From Thermoanaerobacteraceae bacterium (GTDB lineage Bacteria > Bacillota > Desulfotomaculia > Desulfotomaculales > Ammonificaceae): 10,004 bases of DNA. The stretch is taken from NCBI GenBank assembly GCA_030016455.1, contig JASEJH010000017.1, positions 1 through 10,004 of the forward strand, written 5' to 3'. The notes below the pieces were generated by a model. The model had not been told where the DNA came from. It did not search any database and saw nothing but the letters and a program-made list of their open reading frames with translations. Below, piece by piece: positions 1 through 5,668 of this stretch. The stretch's first letter is position 1. Every line of letters starts with the position of its first letter. The translations under genes were made by a program, and so were the position numbers.

Positions 1-31
1 TCAACGTAAAAGGATACGAGATACTCTAATG

Positions 32-50
32 CCTGTTTGCTTGAAACAGG
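32..50. repeat. Short inverted repeat downstream of the L,D-transpeptidase gene
   Basis: CCTGTTT (32-38) and AAACAGG (44-50) form a perfect 7-bp stem with a 5-base loop. It lies about 50 bases past the stop of the minus-strand transpeptidase gene, where a terminator could be expected. On neither strand is it followed by a T run, so it is reported only as a hairpin. Nothing else was recognised in 1-73. Confidence 0.4.
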
Positions 51-73
51 TTGTACCACAGAGTTGAGTGCCG

Positions 74-105
74 GGCAGGCGAAGTTTTGCAGCGGTCTGC
101 TACAG
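74..105 (+). repeat. Element end resembling the right end of the MITE at 5414-5638
   Basis: These 32 bases match 5610-5641 in the same orientation with 3 mismatches by manual alignment. The shared core GAAGTTTTGCAGCGGTCT (81-98) is identical. At 5610-5641 the match is the right terminal inverted repeat of a small element plus its inner flank, so this looks like the right end of a second, otherwise unseen or decayed copy. The stop codon of the minus-strand transpeptidase (TAG, complement of 100-102) falls on the TAG that ends the element. Confidence 0.6.
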
Positions 106-834
106 GCCGAGCAGGCGGTAGACCGGGTCGTCTACGGCGTCGTCGGGCGGCAGGCCGTGGGCTTCCCGGAAGCGCTGAACCGCCGTGCGCGTACCCCAAC
201 CGAAGTTTCCGTCGAGCGGACCCGTATAAAAACCCTGGCGTTTAAGGACGCGCTGCACCTCCATCACGTCAGACCCGCAGTCGCCGTGCCGCATGACGCG
301 CGGCCCCCGCAAAAGCTTTCCGACTATAACCACGGGCGTGCCCGCCTGCACTAAGGGGTAGAGTTTTTCCACGTCGCGGTTGAACATCCTGATGCAGCCG
401 TGACTCTCGTAACCGCCGATGGAGTATGGTTTATTCGTTCCGTGGATGCCGTATATCCCCCAGGGTACGGTCAATCCCAGCCAGCGGGTGCCGAAGCCGC
501 TTCCCCAGTTCATCGCCTTGCGTTTGATTCGCCAGTTGCCGACCGGCGTAGGCGTCTCGGGTTTTCCCACGGCCACCGGCCAGGAAAAAACAAGTTTCCG
601 GCCGGAGAAAAGCATCAACCGGCGGCGGTTGGTGTCGATGACAATGGTCATTAACTCAGAATCGCGCGGTTCGGCGGCTGCCTCCAGCCATTGGCCGGTG
701 AGGGTGTAAAGAGGCGGGTGGGAGCGGCTTACCGGCACATCCGGTACGGATTCAAGGACCGGCACGGCTTGAGCGGCGGCTGCAGCGGGGGATGGTGGAA
801 TAAAACACAAAAAAAGAACGAGAATGACGAGCAC
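100..834 (-). CDS. Secreted YkuD-family L,D-transpeptidase with C-terminal peptidoglycan-binding domain
   Basis: This enzyme would form or remodel 3-3 peptidoglycan cross-links, or tether proteins, outside the membrane. Numbering below is from a TTG at 843. A hydrophobic signal peptide ends near AAAAA (20-25). The YkuD domain spans about 65-175 and carries the signature HGTN (134-137) and SHGCIRM (147-153), with His134 and catalytic Cys150. A PG_binding_1 domain follows at about 187-247 (GDCGSDVMEVQRVL and GNFGWGTRTAVQRF). The start is set by the ribosome-binding site. AGGGAGG (complement of 844-850) abuts the TTG at 843 with no spacer, but lies 9 bases before an in-frame GTG at 834, giving 244 residues with the signal peptide intact. 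No lipobox is seen. The gene diverges from an amidase gene across a 280-base region, consistent with shared cell-wall control. Family assignment is firm. The substrate is inferred. Confidence 0.93.
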   Translation of the reverse strand: MLVILVLFLCFIPPSPAAAAAQAVPVLESVPDVPVSRSHPPLYTLTGQWLEAAAEPRDSELMTIVIDTNRRRLMLFSGRKLVFSWPVAVGKPETPTPVGNWRIKRKAMNWGSGFGTRWLGLTVPWGIYGIHGTNKPYSIGGYESHGCIRMFNRDVEKLYPLVQAGTPVVIVGKLLRGPRVMRHGDCGSDVMEVQRVLKRQGFYTGPLDGNFGWGTRTAVQRFREAHGLPPDDAVDDPVYRLLGL

Positions 835-843
835 GAAAAACAA

Positions 844-850
844 CCTCCCT
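844..850 (-). promoter_or_regulatory. Ribosome-binding site that fixes the L,D-transpeptidase start
   Basis: The minus strand reads AGGGAGG here. It touches TTG 841-843 directly, which is too close for initiation, and sits 9 bases from GTG 832-834, which is a good spacing. The SD lies in a 10-base loop closed by ACAAC and GTTGT (+ strand 840-844 and 855-859). That could partly mask it, which is inference. Confidence 0.6.
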
Positions 851-1125
851 GGTCGTTGTCAAAAAAAAGGTGATTGTTCTTACGCGCAACCATGCCAAAA
901 TGTGAGCCGGGAAGGCTCTTGGCGGCTTCAGGACCAGACCGCAGCCGGTTGGGGTTCAGGCGGTTGCCCCTTCTTCCTAAGATAGAGTTTCCGCCTCCGG
1001 ATTGGGGGATTCGGGGTAATTTTAGGGTGAGGGTCATAGGGGTTAACAATATTTAACAAAGGCTTTTCAAAAGGGTTTTGACGAATTGTGGCGAATAAGA
1101 CAGATTAAGTATCTGGTAACCTTTT
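851..1125. other. Divergent intergenic region between the two cell-wall genes
   Basis: No convincing gene lies here. It would give the minus-strand transpeptidase mRNA a long leader with several potential hairpins. One is GAGCC/GGCTC (904-908/914-918) extended by GCCAA/TTGGC (894-898/919-923). Another is a GGCGG/CCGCC pair. A T-rich stretch (complement of 861-868) follows on the minus strand. Towards the amidase, TTGACG (1078-1083) could be a -35, but the best -10 at 17 bases (CAGATT, 1101-1106) is poor. I looked for c-di-AMP, c-di-GMP, cobalamin, S-box and T-box cores and recognised none. Confidence 0.4.
1043..1059. promoter_or_regulatory. Candidate operator: TTAACAA direct repeat at 10-bp pitch
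   Basis: TTAACAA occurs at 1043-1049 and again at 1053-1059, one helical turn apart, just upstream of the possible -35 of the amidase gene. GTTAA and TTAAC also form a short inverted repeat over the same bases. A regulator binding one DNA face is plausible, but the motif was not matched to any known operator. Confidence 0.25.
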
Positions 1126-2634
1126 GTGGGAGTGTTTCCTTTGTATTTAAAGCACTGGTATCTTCGGGCAGGGTTTTTGGTCGCCTTTTTCCTCGGAGCG
1201 GCCTTTTTCGGGGTCTGCCGGGCAGAGGCGGCGGCGGTGGCGGTCACGGGGGATATCGTGAACCTGCGAAGCGGTCCAGGGACGGGTTACAGCAAGGTAG
1301 GGGAGGTGTCCCGGGGGACGCAGTTGGCGGTGGTCGGGCAGTCGGGCGGCTGGTACAAGGTGCGGCTGGCAAGCGGCGCTTTAGCGTGGATTGCGGGGTG
1401 GCTGGTGAAGCCGGTTGCCGTTTCGCCGGGGAGCGAGACGAGCCGTGCGGGGAGCCTGCCCAGCACTCAGACAACTGAGTGCTGGGTGACGGTCACGGGG
1501 GATTACGCGAACCTTTACAGCGGTCCGGGTACAAACTACGCCAAAGTGGGAGAAGCATCTCCGGGCACGCAACTGGCGGTAATCGAGCAGTCGGGTGACT
1601 GGTACAAGGTGCGGCTGCAGACCGGTTCGGAGATGTGGATTAATCGGTCTTCGACAAGGCCGGTCAGTGGGGCCGTATCCCAGGTGCCGGTCAGCCGGAC
1701 CAGGGACGAAGACGGTTTGATCGGTTTCGATGCCAAGGAAAGCGGCCCGGTGACGGAGATCGGCTTCACTTTTGTCCGCCCGGTAGATGCGCAGGTTTCT
1801 CTGTCTGCAGTTCCCCCGCGCCTGGTGGTGGAGATTGCTGGATTGCCGTCCGGAGAACTTGGGAAAGGTTGGGACTTCGACTCCGGGATTGTTTCACGGG
1901 TATACGCAGAATGGGTCCGGGAGGAACCGCCGGTGGCCCGGGTGGTCCTTGATTTAAAGACTTCGGGGGCCGTTAGCTACCAAACGCTTTCTTCGCCGGA
2001 TAAGCGGGTTTTGAAGCTGCGGCTGGCAGCGGGCCCGCTTTACGCGGTAAGCGGCAGAGTTATCGTGCTTGACCCCGGGCACGGGGGATCGGACCCGGGG
2101 GCACTCGGCCCCTCCGGGTTACAGGAAAAAGATTTCAACCTTGACGTCGCTTTGCTCACGGCCGAGGAGCTCCGGGGCCGCGGGGCGCAGGTCTTCTTAA
2201 CCCGCGAAGCGGATCAGTACGTGGACCTTTATGCGCGGACGGCGAAAGCGAATTCTTTGGGGGCGGCGGTCTTCGTTTCGATTCACGGCAACGCCGCCGA
2301 AAGTCCCCGGCTGGCTTCCCTTAAGGCCGGCACCAGCACTTACTGGTACGCTCCAGCCGACGACCCCGTGCTTGGCTTCCAGAGAGAGAAAAGGGAGCTG
2401 CTGGCACGGTGTTTGCAAAAATCTCTCGTAGATAAGCTCGGCAGGAAGGATTTGGGACTTTTCACCGCGAATTTCGTAGTACTGCGGACGGCAACAATGC
2501 CTGCCGCTCTTGTCGAAGTGGCCTTTGTCTCCAACCCGGAAGAAGAGGGGCTGATGCGCGCCGACTGGTTCCGGCAGGCGGCAGCCAGGGCTCTCGTAGA
2601 GGGATTGGAGGATTACTTTCAACAGGCTGGATAG
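1126..2634 (+). CDS. Secreted N-acetylmuramoyl-L-alanine amidase (two SH3 domains, AMIN, Amidase_3)
   Basis: This zinc amidase cleaves the bond between N-acetylmuramic acid and L-alanine in peptidoglycan, for wall turnover, cell separation or spore-related lysis. A signal peptide (about 1-36) is followed by two bacterial SH3 domains (about 38-98 and 120-178; TGD.VNL.SGPGT.Y and W.KVRL signatures). Next come an AMIN-type targeting domain (about 207-302) and Amidase_3 (about 311-500). Zinc and catalytic residues are visible: His319 in LDPGHGG, Glu334 in LQEKD, His387 in SIHGNA and Glu464 in LVEVAF. The GTG at 1126 gives the longest form. GGGAG (1128-1132) lies 8 bases before an in-frame TTG at 1141, which may be the true start and still leaves a complete signal peptide. 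The SH3 repeats are also duplicated at DNA level, and their linker carries a perfect 12-bp inverted repeat. The gene ends 14 bases before the histidine kinase gene. Confidence 0.95.
   Translation: MGVFPLYLKHWYLRAGFLVAFFLGAAFFGVCRAEAAAVAVTGDIVNLRSGPGTGYSKVGEVSRGTQLAVVGQSGGWYKVRLASGALAWIAGWLVKPVAVSPGSETSRAGSLPSTQTTECWVTVTGDYANLYSGPGTNYAKVGEASPGTQLAVIEQSGDWYKVRLQTGSEMWINRSSTRPVSGAVSQVPVSRTRDEDGLIGFDAKESGPVTEIGFTFVRPVDAQVSLSAVPPRLVVEIAGLPSGELGKGWDFDSGIVSRVYAEWVREEPPVARVVLDLKTSGAVSYQTLSSPDKRVLKLRLAAGPLYAVSGRVIVLDPGHGGSDPGALGPSGLQEKDFNLDVALLTAEELRGRGAQVFLTREADQYVDLYARTAKANSLGAAVFVSIHGNAAESPRLASLKAGTSTYWYAPADDPVLGFQREKRELLARCLQKSLVDKLGRKDLGLFTANFVVLRTATMPAALVEVAFVSNPEEEGLMRADWFRQAAARALVEGLEDYFQQAG
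1243..1368 (+). repeat. SH3-coding tandem duplication, copy 1 (partner 1492-1617)
   Basis: This 126-base stretch aligns without gaps to 1492-1617, 249 bases downstream. By manual count 95 of 126 bases match (about 75%), with most differences at third codon positions. The ends are the best conserved, GTCACGGGGGAT at the start and TGGTACAAGGTGCGGCTG at the end. This indicates an internal duplication of one SH3 module followed by divergence under protein-level constraint. Confidence 0.8.
1459..1486. repeat. Perfect 12-bp inverted repeat within the amidase coding sequence
   Basis: CCCAGCACTCAG (1459-1470), a 4-base loop ACAA (1471-1474) and CTGAGTGCTGGG (1475-1486) form a perfect hairpin inside the open reading frame. 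It encodes the linker just before the second SH3 repeat (PSTQTTECW). It is not followed by a T run and therefore is not a typical terminator. Confidence 0.85.
1492..1617 (+). repeat. SH3-coding tandem duplication, copy 2 (partner 1243-1368)
   Basis: Second copy of the SH3-coding unit described at 1243-1368, of identical length and in frame. Its downstream end is less typical (GSEMWINRS) than that of copy 1 (GALAWIAGWLV). The second domain may therefore be the more divergent one. Confidence 0.8.
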
Positions 2635-2648
2635 AGTCACGAGGGGAT

Positions 2649-4460
2649 TTGACGTTTTTGAGGCAGGAAATCCTGGCAGTTAGTACTGACGAAGCGTGGC
2701 GGGAACTCTTGAGTTCAAAGCTGCCGGTCTTTTTTGTAAACCGGGAGGGGTTTCAAGAGGCATTGTCCGCAAGAGACCCTGCCGTTGTGGTGCTGGGGAA
2801 AAAGCAGGCCCAGGAAGAAGACTGGGCGCTGTGCCGGACTGTCAGAAGGGAGTCCCGGGCTCTGATCGCCGTCATTCAGGAAGAGGTCCTGGCCCCGCCG
2901 GTGAAAACGGAATGGGTAGACGACCTGCTTGACCCCGCGTCGGGTGAAGAGTCCGTTTTACGCCTCGAAAATCTCTTGCGGATTGCCGAAGCCAATGCCT
3001 GCTATTTCGAGCGTCAAAACAAAGACGACCAGGCAAGCGGTCAGGTTTGGGAGCGCTTCTTCACCCCGGATGACGGTTTGCTGCCTCCTTTCCGGGTCAC
3101 GGGCGTGAATGCCTTTGATTCGGGAACAGTAGAGAATTTCGTCCGGTTGTTGACCAACCTGCTCGGTACTACCGCCAGTTTTATCCCCGTGAGTTCCTTG
3201 CCGTATCTTACCGAGAAATCCCAGACGGCACCGATTGAGTCTGTAGGAAGCCTTTACTGCCAGACAGTGGCCGGGTCGCCGGTGCGCATCGGGGGCGTTT
3301 CTCCCTGTCGGTATTCCCGCTGGCTGGCGGGAATGCGGGCGGTTGTCGAACGCCGGCCGGTCACGCTTTCCTGTCCCGGCGGCCTCACGCTTTACGCCTG
3401 TCCGGTTAACCTGGAGTTTTTCCGGGTTTCTTACCCTTTGGGAGCGCTTGTAGTCGGTGTGGGCGACGTGCCGTTCGACAGGGAGTTGATAAGAATAGGG
3501 CAGCGGCTCAGGATCAGCATTCCGCTGCTGCGGGAAAGAGCAGGAATTACGCGGGCCCAAATGCAGAAGACCGAGCGTCTTGCCGCCCGCCAGTTGATCG
3601 ACTCCGCTGCGGACTACCTCTTGCGGGAAGCCTCCTACGGGTACAATGTCGCTTACCAGGAGTTCATCCGCGCCGCTGCCTGCCGCCAGCTTGAGCGGGT
3701 CTACGAGGCCAACAACCGGGGTCTGCCGGCAGCGCTGGAAAAAGCCGAAAAACTGGCCGCGATGGGAAAACTTGCTGCCGGTCTCATTCACGAAATCCGG
3801 AATCCCCTCACTTCCGTCCGGGGCTTCATCCAATTGCTGACCGAGAAAAAAACGCCGGACGACCGCGAGCGGGAATACCTGGACGTGGTCCTGTCCGAGA
3901 TCGACCGGGTCAACGAAATCATTCGTAACTTCCTGTATTTAACGCGCGTTGGGGGATTTCGCCCGGTGGTCACAAAGCTCGACCCGGTGGTGAAGGACAT
4001 CCTGCTGGTCGTGGAGAGCCAGGCGGTTCTAAAAGAAATCAGGCTCAACACCGATTTCGATCCCCGGACGCCGGAGGTTTCGGTGGACACCGAACAGATC
4101 AAACAGGTGTTGCTGAACCTTATTCAGAACGCTTTTCAGGCGATGCCTTACGGGGGAGAGCTCACGGTTCGCCTTTACCCGGACCCTTCGGAGGAGTGGG
4201 TAGTTTTGGAGGTGGCCGACACCGGGGTCGGCATACCGGCAGAGCACTTTTCCCGGCTGGGTGAGGCCTTTTTCACCACGAAGGAGGACGGCACGGGGCT
4301 GGGCCTGGCAATCAGTTACCGCCTCGTCGAAGACCACGGGGGGAAGATCGAGGTTCAAAGCGAGGAAGGGAAGGGAACGCGTTTTCTGGTTAAACTGCCT
4401 GTGGCTGCTAAAGCCGAAAATGCCGGGGCCGGAAGGATTTCCCGCGAAAACGTTGAATAG
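2649..4460 (+). CDS. Soluble orphan sensor histidine kinase with pseudo-receiver-like and PocR-like N-terminal regions
   Basis: A cytoplasmic ATP-dependent histidine kinase; no membrane segment is visible. The C-terminal core is complete. HisKA carries phosphoacceptor His381 in HEIRNPLTSVRGFIQLL (381-397). The ATPase domain has the N box (NLIQNAFQA, 490-498), G1 (DTGVGIP, 524-530), F box (FFTTK, 541-545) and G2 (GTGLGLA, 548-554). The core resembles Bacillus KinA-type sporulation kinases. Residues 1-115 look like a degenerate response-regulator receiver: VVVLGKK stands where the phosphorylated Asp would be. Residues about 148-300 (Cys204, Cys220, Cys242 and Cys251) recall PocR/GAF-like ligand pockets, but this is inference. 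The start is uncertain: GAGGGG (2641-2646) is only 2 bases from TTG 2649 but 11 bases from TTG 2658. The gene follows the amidase by 14 bases, so co-transcription is likely. No response regulator is adjacent, so Spo0F/Spo0A-type partners elsewhere are plausible. Confidence 0.9.
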   Translation: MTFLRQEILAVSTDEAWRELLSSKLPVFFVNREGFQEALSARDPAVVVLGKKQAQEEDWALCRTVRRESRALIAVIQEEVLAPPVKTEWVDDLLDPASGEESVLRLENLLRIAEANACYFERQNKDDQASGQVWERFFTPDDGLLPPFRVTGVNAFDSGTVENFVRLLTNLLGTTASFIPVSSLPYLTEKSQTAPIESVGSLYCQTVAGSPVRIGGVSPCRYSRWLAGMRAVVERRPVTLSCPGGLTLYACPVNLEFFRVSYPLGALVVGVGDVPFDRELIRIGQRLRISIPLLRERAGITRAQMQKTERLAARQLIDSAADYLLREASYGYNVAYQEFIRAAACRQLERVYEANNRGLPAALEKAEKLAAMGKLAAGLIHEIRNPLTSVRGFIQLLTEKKTPDDREREYLDVVLSEIDRVNEIIRNFLYLTRVGGFRPVVTKLDPVVKDILLVVESQAVLKEIRLNTDFDPRTPEVSVDTEQIKQVLLNLIQNAFQAMPYGGELTVRLYPDPSEEWVVLEVADTGVGIPAEHFSRLGEAFFTTKEDGTGLGLAISYRLVEDHGGKIEVQSEEGKGTRFLVKLPVAAKAENAGAGRISRENVE

Positions 4461-4598
4461 TGTTTTCGTTTGCACCTGAGATTTCCGGTATTATTTGCGG
4501 TTGAAAGTCTTAAAATTTCCTTAAGGAAACGCTGTAAGAAGTTTCACCACACGCTCTTTGGGGGTAAGGGGTGCTTTTATTTTTTGGGGGTCGGGTAA
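4461..4598. other. Spacer before murI with a 14-bp palindrome
   Basis: The 138 bases between the kinase gene and murI hold a perfect palindrome, TTTCCTTAAGGAAA (4516-4529), a possible operator. TTGAAA at 4501-4506 lacks a good -10 at 17 bases. TATTAT at 4489-4494 lacks a good -35. No terminator was seen, so murI may be read through from the kinase or from a weak promoter here. Confidence 0.35.
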
Positions 4599-5396
4599 AT
4601 GGGCGATAAACGGCCGGTCGGGCTTTTCGATTCCGGCATCGGGGGACTGACCGTTTTTGAACGGGTGACAAGTATTCTGCCGGACGAGTCGGTCGTTTAC
4701 TTCGGTGATACGGCCAACGTTCCCTACGGCGGCCGGCCGGTGGAGGAGCTGGTGCGCTTTGGCGACCGGATCATCCGGTTCTTGTTGCAGAAAAGTGTCA
4801 AGTGCGTGATTTTTGCGTGCAATACCAGTTCTTCCGTTTCCATCGGATTCCTGCGGGAGAAGTATGCGGTACCGATGGTCGGCCTCGTGGAACCCGGGGT
4901 GCGGATGGCAGCGGCGGCTACCAGGAACAAGCGCGTCGGGCTCCTGGCAACCGAGGCCACGGTCAAAAGCGGGTCCTACCCGCGGGCCATGGCCGGGCTC
5001 GATCCCGAAATCACGGTGTTCAGCCAGGCGGCGCCGCTGCTTGTGCCGCTGGTCGAGGCGGGCAAAACGGATACGCCGGAGGCCGAAGCCGCACTTACGG
5101 AATATCTCGAACCGTTGAAAAAGGCGGGTGTAGATACATTAATCCTGGGCTGCACCCATTACCCTTTCTTTACCCCGCTGATTTCCCGCATTCTGGGTGC
5201 CGAAGTGGTTCTGGTTGACCCGGCGGTGGCGACGGTGGAAGAGGCGCGGCGAATCCTGGCCGAAGAGGGCATGCTGGCCAATCCGGGAGGCGCCCGTTAC
5301 GAATTCTATGTCAGCGGCGATCCGGGGGAGTTCGACCGGCTGGCGGTGCTTTTTTCTTGCCGCCGGTTGCCGCCGGCGGAGAAGGTGGAGCTTTAA
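4599..5396 (+). CDS. murI: Glutamate racemase
   Basis: This cytoplasmic, cofactor-independent enzyme interconverts L- and D-glutamate and supplies the D-Glu that MurD adds to the peptidoglycan stem peptide. The 265-residue length is normal for the family. The N-terminal signature GLFDSGIGGLTV (8-19) contains Asp11 and Ser12. YFGDTANVPYGGRP (34-47) follows. The two catalytic cysteines are Cys74 in ACNTSSS (the usual form is ACNTAS) and Cys185 in LGCTHYPF, followed by His187. The ATG start has GGGGG (4586-4590) 8 bases upstream as the best Shine-Dalgarno match. It lies on the same strand as the amidase and kinase genes, which fits a cell-wall neighbourhood. The stop is 17 bases before a MITE-like element. 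Assignment is firm. Confidence 0.97.
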   Translation: MGDKRPVGLFDSGIGGLTVFERVTSILPDESVVYFGDTANVPYGGRPVEELVRFGDRIIRFLLQKSVKCVIFACNTSSSVSIGFLREKYAVPMVGLVEPGVRMAAAATRNKRVGLLATEATVKSGSYPRAMAGLDPEITVFSQAAPLLVPLVEAGKTDTPEAEAALTEYLEPLKKAGVDTLILGCTHYPFFTPLISRILGAEVVLVDPAVATVEEARRILAEEGMLANPGGARYEFYVSGDPGEFDRLAVLFSCRRLPPAEKVEL

Positions 5397-5413
5397 AGGT
5401 CAGGAGCAGTTTT

Positions 5414-5638
5414 TAGGAGAGTGTTGCAAAACTACTTAACCGCCAAAAATGAGTTCGCCTGCTTTTGGGCGGTCAAATTTGGGAATGGCCCAGAGGCCGC
5501 GAAAAACGAGCATGGCGAAAACAGATGTCAGAGGTCGGAATCTTCGTAGAAATTCGCTATGCAAATTTCCCTTGAATTTTCTGACTTCTGACTTCTGACT
5601 TCTGAAATTGGCAGGTGAAGTTTTGCAGCGGTCTCCTA
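5414..5638. mobile_element. MITE-like 225-bp element with terminal inverted repeats
   Basis: The left end (5414-5435) and the reverse complement of the right end (5617-5638) match at 18 of 22 positions. Both read TAGGAGA at the tip and TGCAAAACT inside. Similarity continues inward, ACCGCCAA at the left against ACCTGCCAA on the complement at the right. TA borders both ends, a possible 2-bp target duplication. Inside there is a hairpin (5439-5448/5463-5473, 10 bp with one bulged G) and a heptamer/palindrome module. It has no coding capacity, so it would depend on a transposase in trans. It fills most of the 272-base gap between murI and the next gene. Confidence 0.55.
5527..5605. repeat. Heptamer-repeat/palindrome module, copy A
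   Basis: The left arm holds GTCAGAGGTCGG (5527-5538). The core is a near-perfect inverted repeat, GAAATTCGC (5549-5557) and GCAAATTTC (5561-5569), around a TAT loop with one mismatch. The right arm has three and a half copies of the heptamer CTGACTT (5581-5605). The arms are roughly complementary, so the whole unit can fold into one long hairpin. The same layout recurs at 6909-7022. Confidence 0.6.
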
Positions 5639-5655
5639 TAGCGAGGTAGTGCGGC

Positions 5656-5662
5656 AGGTGGT
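5656..5662 (+). promoter_or_regulatory. Ribosome-binding site supporting the TTG start at 5669
   Basis: AGGTGGT ends 6 bases before TTG 5669-5671. No ATG or GTG in this frame is better placed, so the TTG is taken as the start of the HgdB/BcrC-like gene. Confidence 0.6.
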
Positions 5663-5668
5663 CCGGTT

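Noticed and set aside
32..50. Terminator for the L,D-transpeptidase gene
   Set aside because: The 7-bp hairpin has no T run on either strand.
729..1056. Small open frames in the divergent region (for example minus 729-1049 and plus 874-1056)
   Set aside because: They lack good ribosome-binding sites and recognisable products. The minus one overlaps the start of the transpeptidase in another frame.
851..1125. c-di-AMP (ydaO-type) or other known riboswitch
   Set aside because: The conserved core sequences I know for these classes are not visible on either strand. Resemblances such as GAACCC were too short to count.
2958..3833. 291-codon open frame on the minus strand
   Set aside because: It is antisense to the histidine kinase gene, which has intact domains. 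No motif or ribosome-binding site supports the opposite frame.
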